From Longispora fulva (GTDB lineage: Bacteria > Actinomycetota > Actinomycetes > Mycobacteriales > Micromonosporaceae), in the NCBI RefSeq assembly GCF_015751905.1, contig NZ_JADOUF010000001.1:4154001-4218000 (forward strand): 64,000 nucleotides of DNA, in the 5' to 3' direction. The notes under the pieces are model-generated. The model saw only the letters and a program-made list of their open reading frames with translations. It was not told the DNA's origin and did no database searches. Made by a program: the position numbers and the translations under genes. Position 1 is the first letter of the stretch. Each line of letters opens with the position of its first letter. Of this stretch, positions 1-9,236 are shown one piece after another.

Positions 1-375
1 CGCGCCCTGTGGTCGGAGGCCGCCGACCGGTTCGCCGGGGCGGCGCTGGTGGCGGCGCGGACCCTGGCGGCGGAGGACGCCCGGCACGCCACCGGCGCGG
101 GAGCCGGCACCGACCCGTCGCGGCCGGCACCGCTGCGGCCCGAACTGCGCGCGGAGGTCGACGCCGTCCTGGCCGTCGCCCCCACCCCGCTCCGGCACCC
201 GGTGCGGTGGATCGACGTGACCGCACGTTGCGGCCGGGTCACCTGGAAACGACGCGGCACGTGCTGCCTGACGTACCAGACCCCGAAGTGGACCGGCGAG
301 TACTGCACCACGTGCCCGCTGATCCCCGAGGAGGAGACGGTGCGCCGGGTGGCGGCGTACCTCGACGCGCTCTAG
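1..375 (+). CDS. FhuF-like ferric-siderophore reductase, C-terminal part (5' end outside window)
   Basis: The frame is open from base 1, so only the last 124 codons are present. Near the C-terminus there is a CC-x10-C-x2-C cluster ([20 protein letters not shown]), the signature of the FhuF C-terminal [2Fe-2S] domain. Known family members reduce ferric iron bound to siderophores in the cytoplasm. The stop codon TAG shares the palindrome CTAG at 372-375 with the stop of the convergent gene on the other strand, so the two genes overlap by four bases. Domain identity is well supported by the cysteine spacing; the substrate is not known. Confidence 0.82.
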   Translation, partial: RALWSEAADRFAGAALVAARTLAAEDARHATGAGAGTDPSRPAPLRPELRAEVDAVLAVAPTPLRHPVRWIDVTARCGRVTWKRRGTCCLTYQTPKWTGEYCTTCPLIPEEETVRRVAAYLDAL

Positions 376-1208
376 AGTGCCCGGACCGCCTCGGCCACCG
401 ACAGCGGCCGCCGGCCGAGCAGCGCCGCGAGATCCCCCGTGACCTCGGAGAACCCGCCGGAGGCGATCGTGGCGTGGATGTCGAGCAGCACCGCGACCAG
501 CCCCTCGGGCACCTCCGCGGCGCGCAACTGGCGGGCGTACTCGTCCGGGGCGACGGCGTCGTGCGTCACCGGCCGGCCGGTCACCTCCGACAGGGCCGCC
601 GCCAGCTCGTCCTGGCTCCACGCGGCGGGGCCGGTGAGGTCGTACACGTCGCGGTCGTGGGTCTCGTCGGCGAGCACGACGGCCGCCGCCTCGGCGAGGT
701 CGTCACGGAGCGCGCTGGCGACCCGGCCGCGCCCGGTGGCCGTGACCAGCTCCGTCTCCTCGAGCACCCCGCCGAGGAAGTTGTCCGTGTACAGCGGGTT
801 GCGCAGGAACGTGTGCCGCAGCCCCGACCCGGCGATCACCGCCTCCGTCCTGCGGTGCACCTCCCCGATGCTCGCCGGGCTCGCGGTGCTCAGGCTCGTG
901 TAGACCAGCGAGGACACCCCGGCGGCCACGGCCCCGGCCACGGCGGCCCTGTGGTGGGCGAACCGCACCTCGTGCGGCATGCCCGCCGAGGAGATCAGCA
1001 GCATCCGCCGGGCCCCGGCGAACGCCTCCGGCAGGGTGTCCGGCTCGTCGAAGTCCCCCCTGCGCACGGAGACGCCGAGGGCCGCCAGGTCGGCGGCCGC
1101 CCCGGGATCGCGCACGCTGACGGCGAGGGCGGTGGCGGGGACCCGCGCCAGGAGGTGGGTGACGACCCGTCGACCCAGTTGACCGTTCGCTCCGGTGACC
1201 AGCAACAT
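372..1208 (-). CDS. NAD(P)H-binding NmrA-type oxidoreductase (QOR2-like)
   Basis: A 278-residue Rossmann protein. I take the ATG at 1208 because the protein then opens with [16 protein letters not shown], the dinucleotide-binding GxxGxxG loop found at the very N-terminus of this family; a longer frame to 1268 adds only an unconserved arginine-rich stretch. Later segments ([30 protein letters not shown]) match atypical short-chain dehydrogenases of the NmrA/QOR2 group, which reduce quinones or sense NADP. It faces FhuF tail to tail with overlapping stops. The substrate cannot be told from sequence. Confidence 0.85.
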   Translation of the reverse strand: MLLVTGANGQLGRRVVTHLLARVPATALAVSVRDPGAAADLAALGVSVRRGDFDEPDTLPEAFAGARRMLLISSAGMPHEVRFAHHRAAVAGAVAAGVSSLVYTSLSTASPASIGEVHRRTEAVIAGSGLRHTFLRNPLYTDNFLGGVLEETELVTATGRGRVASALRDDLAEAAAVVLADETHDRDVYDLTGPAAWSQDELAAALSEVTGRPVTHDAVAPDEYARQLRAAEVPEGLVAVLLDIHATIASGGFSEVTGDLAALLGRRPLSVAEAVRAL

Positions 1209-1311
1209 GCGCGGAACGCTACGGCTCCCGCGAACTCCCGTCAGGACGCGCGGAGCAACCTGTGCCACGACCGTGGCCTACCGGTGATCACCGCCAGCCC
1301 ATTTGGGTGGA

Positions 1312-2727
1312 TCAGACCCAGTGGTTCCCCAGCCACATCCGGGCCCACCACGCGGCGTTGGAGATCGGCGTCCCCGTCAGCACCGGGTAGAAGTAGGCGA
1401 AGCAGACCGCCACCAGGCCGACATAGGCCCCGATCACGGCCGGGCCGGCCGAGCGCCACCGTCGGGCGACCGTCCCGAGGACGAACACGACGGCCAGGAT
1501 CAGGAAGGGCTCGCTGGGGGCGGCGTAGAAGTAGTACATGGTGCGGGTGGTGAAGGCGAACCACGGCACGATGCCGACCAGCGCCCCGGCCAGGATCGCC
1601 CAGGCCCGCCAGTCCCGGCGGCTGATCGCCAGCCAGGTCAGCACGACGAGCGCCGGCAGGAACGACCACCACAGCACCGGCGTGCCGAGCAGCAGCACCA
1701 CCGAGGAGCACTGGTCGGCCCCGCAGCCGGTGGCCGGGCCGCTGGCGAACAGCACCGGCCGGCTCAGCAACAGCCACTGCATCGGCCAGGACTGGTACGG
1801 ATGCCCGGTGTCGAGTCCCGTGTGGAAGGTCAGGGCGTCCACGTGGTAGCGGTACAGGTTGTACAGCGCCCCGACCACCGGCCACTCCGCCCGGCCGTGG
1901 TCGCGCAGCCAGTGCCGGTCCCAGGCGTTGTCGCTGGCCAGCCAGCCGGTCCACGTGCCCAGGTAGACCGTGACCGTCGCGCCGGTGTACGCCAGCGCCG
2001 CGCCGAGCACCCGGCCGACCGCCGGGCGGGGCAGCCGGGCGGACCGCCGGCCCCGGTACTCCCACACCACCAGCAGCACCACGAACGCGACGGCGTGGAA
2101 CACCGCGCTCCACTTCACGCCCAGCGCGCAGCCGAGCAGCGCCGCGCTGGCGAACCGCCACCACAGGCGGGGGGCCCGCCCCGCGAGCAGCCGGGACCGG
2201 CGGTGGTCGCGGTCGGCGACGAGGCAGGCGAACGAGCCGACCGTGAACGCGAGCAGGAAGATGTCCAGCAGCGCGAACCGCGACAGCACGAACTGGAACC
2301 CGTCGAGGGCCATCAGGAGCCCGGCGGCGCAGCCCAGCACCGTGGAGCCGAACATCCGCCGGCCGAGCCGGGTGACCACCACGACGGCGGCGACCCCCGC
2401 GAAGACCCCGGCGATCCGCCAGCCGAACTCGTCGCGGCCGAACAGCGCCTCGCCGGCCGCGATGCACCACTTGCCGAGCGGCGGGTGCACCACGAAGTCG
2501 GGGTAGTTGTTCTCGACGTTCCACTCGACGCCCCGGTCGAGCATCGTCTGGGCGTGCTTGACGTAGTGCTGCTCGTCGAACTGCTGGCCCCGGGGCGTGG
2601 CCAGCCCGAGCACCCGGATCACGGCCGCGATCAGCGCGACGGCCGCCGTCCACACCCAGGACACCGGGTCCGGCGGGGCGAGCGGGGTCAGTCGGCGGCG
2701 GACGAGGTCGCCTGCGGTGGGGGCCAT
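1312..2727 (-). CDS. pmt: dolichyl-phosphate-mannose-type protein O-mannosyltransferase
   Basis: A 471-residue polytopic membrane protein of glycosyltransferase family 39. The first extracytoplasmic loop carries FDEQHYVKHAQ, whose Asp-Glu pair is the catalytic signature of Pmt enzymes, followed by HPPLGKW. In actinobacteria the orthologue (Rv1002c in M. tuberculosis) transfers mannose from polyprenyl-phosphomannose to secreted proteins during Sec export. Many hydrophobic segments follow, and the C-terminus ends WLGNHWV. An AGGA Shine-Dalgarno lies 8 bases upstream of the ATG. It begins only 9 bases after the AfsR-like gene ends, so the two are probably co-transcribed. Confidence 0.9.
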   Translation of the reverse strand: MAPTAGDLVRRRLTPLAPPDPVSWVWTAAVALIAAVIRVLGLATPRGQQFDEQHYVKHAQTMLDRGVEWNVENNYPDFVVHPPLGKWCIAAGEALFGRDEFGWRIAGVFAGVAAVVVVTRLGRRMFGSTVLGCAAGLLMALDGFQFVLSRFALLDIFLLAFTVGSFACLVADRDHRRSRLLAGRAPRLWWRFASAALLGCALGVKWSAVFHAVAFVVLLVVWEYRGRRSARLPRPAVGRVLGAALAYTGATVTVYLGTWTGWLASDNAWDRHWLRDHGRAEWPVVGALYNLYRYHVDALTFHTGLDTGHPYQSWPMQWLLLSRPVLFASGPATGCGADQCSSVVLLLGTPVLWWSFLPALVVLTWLAISRRDWRAWAILAGALVGIVPWFAFTTRTMYYFYAAPSEPFLILAVVFVLGTVARRWRSAGPAVIGAYVGLVAVCFAYFYPVLTGTPISNAAWWARMWLGNHWV

Positions 2728-2736
2728 GCCGTGATC

Positions 2737-5685
2737 CTAGAGATCCCGGAGCGCCTCCCGCACCGCCTGAACCTCCGGTACCCCGAGCTCGGTGTAGAGG
2801 GCCAGTGCCTCCTTCAGGTTCAACCGGGCGTCCTCGGTCTCGCCCAGGGCCCGGTGCGCGTGGCCGAGGCCCCGGTGCGCGCGCGCCTGCTCGGCACGTT
2901 CACCCAGCTCGGAGGCTATGGCGTGCGCCGCGTCGAACCGGAGCAGGGCCCGGCGGTGCTCGCCGGACGCCGACAGGGTCTCGCCGAGCCCGTTGAGCAG
3001 ATTCATTTCCTGGTACCTCTCGCCGACCTCGCGCGCCAACTCCAGCCCCCGGGTGAAGTGGTCCAGTGCCTGGTCGAGCCGGCCCTGTTCCAGGTGCACC
3101 ATGCCGACCCCGTCCAGGGCGTTGGCCTCGCCGCCCCGGTCCCCGTACTCCAGGGCGATCTCCAGCGACCGTCCGTAGTGGATGAGCGCCTCCGGGTAGC
3201 GCTTGAGGATCCGGCACAGGTTGGCGAGATTCTGCAGCGTGATGCCCTCCGCCGTCCGGCTGCCCACCCGGCGGAAGATCTCCAGGGCCGCGCGCTGTTC
3301 GCGCAGCGCCTCCGGGTACCGGCCGAGGCGCTTGTGCACGATCGCGATGTTGCTCAGGTTGCGGGCCTCGGCGACCGGCTCCCCGACCTCGCGGGCGATG
3401 ACCATGGCCCGCTCGTGGTGCGCGATCGCCTCGTCGTACCGGCCGAGGCGGACCAGGACCACGCCCATGTTGTTGAGCACGTTGCCCTCCGAGGACCGGT
3501 CCCCGACCTCCCCGGCGATGATCATCGACAGCCGGAAGTGCTCGTACGCCTCCGCGTACCGCCCCCGGCGCCAGCACGTGATCCCCAGGAAGCTCAGGGA
3601 CTTGCCGCGCTTGGCCTGGTCCGTGCCGCCGAGGGCCAGCCGGTGCAGGGTCTCGGCCTCCAGGTAGTGCGAGCCGGTGTCGAGGTAGCGGGTCAGGAGC
3701 AGCGACAGGTCAGCGGTGTGCTCCAGCCAGCCGTGGGCCGCGGCATGGCCGGCGACGGCCATCAGGTTGGCCCGCTCGGCGTCCAGCCAGACCACGGCGG
3801 CGGCCCCGTCGGCCAGCTCCGGGGTCGGGGAGCCGCTCGGCGGTACCGGGGGCCGGCGGTGCGCGTCCTGGGTGTCGTAGACGTCCATGGCCCGCGACGC
3901 CGTGTACCGGTAATGGTCGAACAGCCTGGTCAGCGCGTCGTGCCGCTCGGCGGTCCCGGCCAGGTCCGCGGCGTAGAACCGCAACAGGTCGTGCATCGTG
4001 TACCGGCCCGCCGTGCGCTGGGTCAGCAGGTGCGCGTCGACCAGCCCGTCGAGCAGGTCCTCGGCCACCCGGTGCTGGACGCCGGCCAGCGCCGCCGCGG
4101 CGTACACGTCGACGTCCGGTCCCGGGTGCGTGCCCAGCAGCCGGAACAGCCGCTGCTGCTCCGGGACGAGGTCGGCGTAGGACAGCTGGAAGACGGCGCT
4201 GACGTCCTGGTCGTCGACGGCGAACTCGGCGAGCCGGTGCCGTTCGGCGCGCAGCCGTTCGGCCAGGTGCGCGACGGTCCACCGGTCGCGGTGCGCCAGC
4301 CGGGCCGCCGCGATCCGCAGCGCCAGCGGCAGGCACCCGCACAGCCCCAGCACCTCCGCGGTCGCCCCCGGCTCGGCGCGCGCCCGGTCGCCGACGATCC
4401 CGACGAACAGGGCGTGGGCGTCCTCCTCGGACAGCACGTCCAGGGACACCGGCACGGCTCCGTCGACCGTGGCGAGCCGGCGGCGGCTGGTGATCAGGAC
4501 CAGCGAGCCCTTCGTTCCGGGGATCAGCGGCCGGACCTGGGCGGCGTTCGCCGCGTTGTCGAGGACGACGAGCACCCGGCGGTCGGCCAGCTCGTCCCGC
4601 CACAGGGCGGCGCGTTCGTCCAGCTCCGTCGGGATCTGCGCGTCGGGCACCCCGAGGGCGCGCAGCAGCGAGGCGAGCGCGGCCCCGGGCGCCACCGGGG
4701 TCCGGCCGGCCGTGAAGCCGTGCAGGTCGATGAACAGCTGCCCGTCGGGGAACCGGCCGGCGAGGCTGTGCGCGACGTGCACGGCGGTCGCGGTCTTGCC
4801 GACGCCGGCCATCCCGTCGATCGCGGAGATGACCACGGTCGTCGCCGACCGGGCGGCGAGCGCGCCGAGCCGGGCCACCTCGGCGGACCGGCCGGTGAAG
4901 TCCGGCACGTCGTACGGCAGCAGCCGGGGCACGCTCCGGGCCTCGACCGGGGCCGGGGCCGCCGGTGGGGTGCCCTCGCCCCGCAGGATCTGGCCCTGCA
5001 GCGCCGCGAGGGCCGCGGAGGGCTCCAGGCCCAGCTCGTCGGCGAGCAGCCGGCGGGCCTCGTCGTAGCGTTCGAGGGCCTCTGCCTGCCGGCCGCCCCG
5101 GTACAGGGCGAGCATGAGCAGGCGCAGCGGCTCCTCGCGCAGCGGGTGCGCGCCGGCCAGGGTGGACAACTCCGCCAGGGCCTCGCGGTGCAGGCCGGCG
5201 TCGAGCTCGAGGTCCAGGCAGATCTCCAGGGCGGTCAGCCGCTCCTCGACCAGCCCGGCGCGGGCCCGGTCGACGAGCTCGCTGTCGGGGACGTCGGACA
5301 GCGGCTCGCCCCGCCACAGGTCCAGGGCCGCGCGCAGCCCGACCCGGTCGCCGGCGGCCCTGGCCACCGCGACCCGCTGGCGGAACACGTGCGCGTCGAC
5401 CTCCGTCGGCGGCACGTCCAGGGCGTAGCCGCCGCCCCGGCGGGTGATGCCGACCCCGACCGGGCGGAACAGCGCCCGCAGCCGGGAGATGTACGTCTGG
5501 ATCATCCCCTGGGGGCGCGGCGGCGGGTCCTCGCCCCACAGCGCCTCGACCAGCCGTTCCACGGACACCACCCGGCCGGTGTCGAGGGCGAGGACGGCCA
5601 GCACCGCGCGCTGCATCGGCGGGCCGAGCGGCAGGGGCTGGTCGTCGTGCCAGTACTCCACCGGCCCCAGCAGTCCCAGTCTCAC
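2737..5685 (-). CDS. AfsR/SARP-family transcriptional regulator with NB-ARC and TPR domains
   Basis: A 982-residue protein with AfsR architecture. Residues 1-95 form an OmpR-type winged helix (GMIQTYISRLRALF), about 95-245 a BTAD domain ending in LADELGLEPSAALAALQ, about 265-520 an NB-ARC ATPase with P-loop GMAGVGKT and a VLVVLDNA Walker B, and about 680-960 at least six tetratricopeptide repeats (LNNMGVVLVRLGRYDEAI and similar). Such proteins are pleiotropic activators of secondary metabolism, bound as oligomers at direct repeats upstream of target promoters and often tuned by Ser/Thr phosphorylation. No biosynthetic cluster lies next to it here, so its targets are probably elsewhere. The start is a GTG. 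Confidence 0.93.
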   Translation of the reverse strand: MRLGLLGPVEYWHDDQPLPLGPPMQRAVLAVLALDTGRVVSVERLVEALWGEDPPPRPQGMIQTYISRLRALFRPVGVGITRRGGGYALDVPPTEVDAHVFRQRVAVARAAGDRVGLRAALDLWRGEPLSDVPDSELVDRARAGLVEERLTALEICLDLELDAGLHREALAELSTLAGAHPLREEPLRLLMLALYRGGRQAEALERYDEARRLLADELGLEPSAALAALQGQILRGEGTPPAAPAPVEARSVPRLLPYDVPDFTGRSAEVARLGALAARSATTVVISAIDGMAGVGKTATAVHVAHSLAGRFPDGQLFIDLHGFTAGRTPVAPGAALASLLRALGVPDAQIPTELDERAALWRDELADRRVLVVLDNAANAAQVRPLIPGTKGSLVLITSRRRLATVDGAVPVSLDVLSEEDAHALFVGIVGDRARAEPGATAEVLGLCGCLPLALRIAAARLAHRDRWTVAHLAERLRAERHRLAEFAVDDQDVSAVFQLSYADLVPEQQRLFRLLGTHPGPDVDVYAAAALAGVQHRVAEDLLDGLVDAHLLTQRTAGRYTMHDLLRFYAADLAGTAERHDALTRLFDHYRYTASRAMDVYDTQDAHRRPPVPPSGSPTPELADGAAAVVWLDAERANLMAVAGHAAAHGWLEHTADLSLLLTRYLDTGSHYLEAETLHRLALGGTDQAKRGKSLSFLGITCWRRGRYAEAYEHFRLSMIIAGEVGDRSSEGNVLNNMGVVLVRLGRYDEAIAHHERAMVIAREVGEPVAEARNLSNIAIVHKRLGRYPEALREQRAALEIFRRVGSRTAEGITLQNLANLCRILKRYPEALIHYGRSLEIALEYGDRGGEANALDGVGMVHLEQGRLDQALDHFTRGLELAREVGERYQEMNLLNGLGETLSASGEHRRALLRFDAAHAIASELGERAEQARAHRGLGHAHRALGETEDARLNLKEALALYTELGVPEVQAVREALRDL

Positions 5686-5728
5686 CGCCGGACCCTAACA
5701 AGGTATCCGCTGGTCACCCAATGGCCGC

Positions 5729-6886
5729 TCACCCGGTGGGAAGCCGGACGGCCGCGAGCAGGTAGCGGAACCGCCCGTCCCCGCCGGTCAGAGACGCCGC
5801 CTTGCCGGGCCCGGCGAACGTCATCCGGACGCTGTCGCCGCCGAGCGCCGTGAGCCCGTCGAGCAGGAACCGCGGGTTGAACCCGATGCTCAGCTCCCCG
5901 TCGAAGTCCGCGTCGAGGGCGGCCGTGGCGTGCGCCTCGCTGCCGGCCCGGGCCTCCAGCCGGAGCCGCCCCGGACTGAACACCAGGTGGACGGGCGTCT
6001 GCGGGGCCGCGACGAGGGCGACCCGGCGCAGGGCGTCGAGCAGCGGGCCGGTGCGCACCTCCGCGTGGATCGCGCCGGTGGCGGGGAACTGGGACACGTA
6101 ATCGGCGAGCGGGTTGTCGAGGAGGCGGGTGACGGTGTGCCGGGGGCCGCAGTCGAGGCCGAGCAGGCCGTCGCCGAGCCGGAGGGTGAGCGTCGTCCCG
6201 GCCGACAGGTGCCGGGCGGTGGCCGCCAGGGTGCCGGCCGGGACCAGGGCCGTGGCCGCGCCGGCACCGAATTGTCCGGGAGCGGTGCTGGAAGGCCCAC
6301 CCTGGCCGGGGCCCGTGCCGTCGAGCGCTCGATCCCCGGCCGGGGACCAGGGCAGGTGCCGGACCCCCATCCGGTACCGGTCGATGCACGACAGGGTCAG
6401 GGTCTCCCCCTCCAGGTGCAGCCGCGCGCCCGTGAACGCCGGCACCGTGTCGTCCCGGCTGGCCGCGAGCACGACCTGCGCGACGGCCTCGGCGAACAGG
6501 CCGGCGTCGACCGTGCCGGCGACCGGCGGCGGGACGGGCGGCGACGGATAGTCCTCGACGGGCATCGTGGCCAGCGTGAACGTCGCCTCCGCACAGGACA
6601 CGACGAGGCCTCCGCCGCCTCGGGTCAGGCCCACCGGCCCCGGCGGGAGACTGCGGACGATCTGGGCGAGCAGCCGCCCGGAGACCAGCGCCTCGCCCGG
6701 GTCCGTGACCGACGCGGTGGCGGTGGCGGTTGTGGCCACCTCGTAGTCGAACGCGGAGACGGTGAGCCGTTCACCGGCGCGCAGCATCAGACCGGCGAGC
6801 ACCGGCACCGCCGGCCGGGCGGGGAGCGCACCGGCCGCCCAGGTCACGGCGTCCGACAGGTCCGAGCGGTCGATCGTCAGCTTCAC
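5729..6886 (-). CDS. DNA polymerase III beta subunit-like sliding clamp (probable paralogue)
   Basis: A 385-residue protein starting at GTG 6886 with VKLTIDRSDLSDAVTWAAGA, the typical DnaN N-terminus; the frame runs further upstream but overlaps the oxidase gene there. It continues with PARPAVPVLAGLML and the three repeated clamp folds (about residues 1-120, 125-255, 260-385). A small Gly/Pro/Ser-rich insertion (GPGQGGPSSTAPGQFG) sits in the middle domain. The chromosomal dnaN normally lies beside dnaA and recF, neither of which is here, so this is probably an accessory copy. It may serve a specialised polymerase or phage-like replication; this is inference. It ends with RLPTG. Confidence 0.82.
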   Translation of the reverse strand: MKLTIDRSDLSDAVTWAAGALPARPAVPVLAGLMLRAGERLTVSAFDYEVATTATATASVTDPGEALVSGRLLAQIVRSLPPGPVGLTRGGGGLVVSCAEATFTLATMPVEDYPSPPVPPPVAGTVDAGLFAEAVAQVVLAASRDDTVPAFTGARLHLEGETLTLSCIDRYRMGVRHLPWSPAGDRALDGTGPGQGGPSSTAPGQFGAGAATALVPAGTLAATARHLSAGTTLTLRLGDGLLGLDCGPRHTVTRLLDNPLADYVSQFPATGAIHAEVRTGPLLDALRRVALVAAPQTPVHLVFSPGRLRLEARAGSEAHATAALDADFDGELSIGFNPRFLLDGLTALGGDSVRMTFAGPGKAASLTGGDGRFRYLLAAVRLPTG

Positions 6887-6918
6887 GCCCGCCACCCTAG
6901 GCCGGGGGTACGACACGA

Positions 6919-8439
6919 CTACTCCGGTGCGTTGCCCCGCCCGACCCGGTAGGGCTCGCTGACGCCCTCGTACGCGACGTGCGCGACGAGGCCCTGGGCG
7001 GCATGGTCGAGGTTGTGGCAGTGGTCCATCCAGATGCCGGGGTTGTCGGCGCGGAACGCGAGCACGTACGTCGACCCGGCCGGCACGTCGAGGGAGTCCC
7101 GCCATTCCGGGGACCCGGTGGCGGGGGTGCCGTCCCGGCTGAGAATGACGGCGTGGTGGCCGTGCAGGTGCATCGGGTGCGCCTTGCCGGAACCGTTGAC
7201 GATGGTCATGACGACGGTGTCGCCCTCGCGGACCACGAACATCGGGACGTCGGGGAACAGGTGGCCGTTGACGGTCCACCACACGCCGGGCCGGCCGTCG
7301 ACGAAGCCGGGGAACCGTCCGATCCGCAGGGTGAACCGCCGGTCGGCGCGGCCGGGATCGAGGCCGAGCGGGGCCGGGGTGCCGTAGCGCAGCGGGTCCA
7401 CGGTGCCGGCCGGGGACAGCGCCGGGGCCGGGGCCGCGCCGGGTCGGCCGAGCACCAGGGCCACGCCGCCGAGGTCGACCCGGACCGCCGGGCCGGTGGA
7501 CGGCACCACGAGACCCAGGTCGGCGCGCCCGCCGGCCGGGACGAGGACGGCCTCGCCGGTCAGCTCGCCGGGTTCGTGCAGGTCACGGGCGTCGAGGGCG
7601 AGTAGCCGGTAGGGCGCGCCGGCGACGGTGACCCGGACCGTGTCGTTGTCGGTGTTGACGACCCGCAGCCGGACCGGACCGGCCGCGTCGACCCGGGGCG
7701 TGCCGGTCCGGCCGCCGACGGTGCGCAGGTTGGCGTAGGTGTGCACCGGGGCGAGCACGTCGAGCCCCGCCGGGCCGGCGACCACGGCGCCGGGCCCGAG
7801 GCCGGCCGGCCCGGGACCCTGGCCAGGACCGGGCTCCGACCCGGAACCGGGAGCCGGCCCGGACCCGGCCGGTTCGATCACCAACGCCCCGAACAACCCC
7901 TGCCGCACCTGCTCATGCGACACCTGATGCGAGTGGTACCAGTAGCTCCCGGGGCGCCCGGCCCGGAACCGGTACACATGGCTCCCGCCCTGCGGCACGG
8001 CGTCCTGGGTGACCCCGGCGACCCCGTCCTCGGCGTTGGGCACGTCCACCCCGTGCCAGTGCAGGGTGACCCCGTCGGCCACGGACTCGTTGACCAGCGT
8101 CACGGCGACCAGCTGCCCTTCGGTGGCCCGGATCGGCGGCCCCGGCGAGAGGTGGTTGACCGTGTACCCGGTCATTCGTTCCCCGCCGCCGAGCACGAAG
8201 GACTCCCTGCGCGCGGTGAGCGTCACGGCCACGTCGGGTTCGCCGGCCGGCCCGGTGAGGTCGGCGACGCTGACGCCGTGGTGCACGTGCGCGTCGGGGC
8301 CGCCGCCGAGGTCTGGCCGGCCGAGGTCCATCACGGAGTACGTCGACGGCAGCAGGCTGTCCTGCCACGCCCAGCCGAGCGGCCCGACGACGGCGAGAGC
8401 GGCGACGGCGGCCACCGCGAGCCGGATCCGGCGGGACAC
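6919..8439 (-). CDS. secreted or membrane-anchored multicopper oxidase
   Basis: A 506-residue protein with an N-terminal signal or anchor segment (RLAVAAVAALAVVGPLGWAW). All four copper motifs are visible: HWHG, HSHQ, HPMHLHGHH and HCHNLDHAAQGL near the C-terminus. These bind the type 1 copper and the trinuclear cluster that couples substrate oxidation to reduction of O2 to water. In the last motif the position of the type 1 axial ligand is Leu rather than the Met usual in bacterial CueO/CotA enzymes, a feature linked in laccases to high redox potential. The middle has a Gly/Pro-rich linker (GSGSEPGPGQGPGPAGLGPG). Translation starts at GTG one base after the upstream gene's stop, so the two are coupled. 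Confidence 0.92.
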   Translation of the reverse strand: MSRRIRLAVAAVAALAVVGPLGWAWQDSLLPSTYSVMDLGRPDLGGGPDAHVHHGVSVADLTGPAGEPDVAVTLTARRESFVLGGGERMTGYTVNHLSPGPPIRATEGQLVAVTLVNESVADGVTLHWHGVDVPNAEDGVAGVTQDAVPQGGSHVYRFRAGRPGSYWYHSHQVSHEQVRQGLFGALVIEPAGSGPAPGSGSEPGPGQGPGPAGLGPGAVVAGPAGLDVLAPVHTYANLRTVGGRTGTPRVDAAGPVRLRVVNTDNDTVRVTVAGAPYRLLALDARDLHEPGELTGEAVLVPAGGRADLGLVVPSTGPAVRVDLGGVALVLGRPGAAPAPALSPAGTVDPLRYGTPAPLGLDPGRADRRFTLRIGRFPGFVDGRPGVWWTVNGHLFPDVPMFVVREGDTVVMTIVNGSGKAHPMHLHGHHAVILSRDGTPATGSPEWRDSLDVPAGSTYVLAFRADNPGIWMDHCHNLDHAAQGLVAHVAYEGVSEPYRVGRGNAPE

Positions 8440-8440
8440 G

Positions 8441-8875
8441 TCAGGCGACCGTCATGGGTCCTGTCAGCGGCGCGGCCGGGCGTCCGGCGGCCTGTCGGGC
8501 ATGGATCGCCATGCCGAACAGGACCAGGGCGTTGAAGCCGTGCAGCAGGCCGAGCCCCGGCCAGGCGAACGAGAGGAAGCCGAGCGCGACCTGCAGCGCG
8601 ACAAGCCCGACGATGATCGCCGCCCAGCGCACCCCGTGCGGCACGTGCGCGAAGAACGCCACGACGAGCAGCGCGATCGCCAGCAGCGGGACGACGATCT
8701 GGCCGCCGATGCCGTGCAGCATCCAGCCGGCGTTGCCCTTGTAGCTGTCGTCCAACAGGACGGGTTGGTCGTCGGTGTCATGGGCGAGGCCGAACACGCC
8801 GAACGCGATCCAGGCACCCTGCAACGCCACCGAGACCGCGACGAGAATGGCCAGCACCTTGTACGTCGTCCTCAC
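8441..8875 (-). CDS. four-helix integral membrane protein coupled to the multicopper oxidase
   Basis: A 144-residue hydrophobic protein with four predicted transmembrane segments (about residues 5-25, 48-72, 75-97 and 100-120). I chose GTG 8875 because a strong GAGGGGGT ribosome site lies just upstream and the protein then starts directly at the first helix (VRTTYKVLAILVAVSVALQG). Histidines occur near the helix ends (MLHGIGG, LLHGFNALVLF, AIHARQ), as in small haem- or copper-linked membrane proteins, but no family motif is decisive. Its stop lies one base before the oxidase start, so it probably supports that enzyme, for example in electron transfer or copper delivery (inference). Confidence 0.7.
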   Translation of the reverse strand: MRTTYKVLAILVAVSVALQGAWIAFGVFGLAHDTDDQPVLLDDSYKGNAGWMLHGIGGQIVVPLLAIALLVVAFFAHVPHGVRWAAIIVGLVALQVALGFLSFAWPGLGLLHGFNALVLFGMAIHARQAAGRPAAPLTGPMTVA

Positions 8876-9071
8876 GGCTACCCCCTCGACTCTGCCAGGC
8901 TTCGATTCTCCCGCACATACCGTCCAAATGGTATGGAAACTCGCCAATGAGACTGGCTGTCGGGCTCATGCAGCCGACATCATGAAAACTGCATGCGGCC
9001 GCCGGTAGCTTTCTGGGCGTCGGGGCACCCATCCCCGGCAGCGGTGGCCCGACGCAGGCCACCCACCCGTC

Positions 9072-9121
9072 CTTCCGGGGGGCGTCCTTCCGTCTCGCAA
9101 ACTAGAGACGCCCCCCGGAAG
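9072..9121. repeat. 15-bp perfect inverted repeat
   Basis: Arms CTTCCGGGGGGCGTC (9072-9086) and its exact reverse complement (9107-9121) are separated by 20 bases. The spacer itself contains GTCTC facing GAGAC, so the hairpin may close further or exist in two forms. It lies upstream of the oxidase operon and could be an attenuator, a terminator or a binding site. Confidence 0.65.
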
Positions 9122-9193
9122 AGACAACCCAGAACCCTTCTCCGGGTACGGAGGGCTCCGCCCCGGCGACGCCGGCCGGAGCCCCGCGCCCGT

Positions 9194-9236
9194 CCGGGGT
9201 CCCGGGCCCACCGGTGGGGCCGGCCCGGGACCCCGG
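9194..9236 (-). terminator. probable terminator hairpin of the 137-residue membrane protein gene
   Basis: Perfect 15-bp arms CCGGGGTCCCGGGCC (9194-9208) and reverse complement (9222-9236) with a 13-base loop. They begin 31 bases beyond the stop at 9268. There is no T-run, as is common for actinomycete terminators. A smaller 8-bp hairpin (GGGCTCCG at 9153 with CGGAGCCC ending at 9184) follows. Confidence 0.6.

Noticed and set aside
1303-5853. A 1,516-codon plus-strand open frame rich in Arg, Gln, Gly and Pro
   Set aside because: It is antisense to the mannosyltransferase and AfsR-like genes, which have clear domains; its composition is that expected of a shadow frame in GC-rich DNA.
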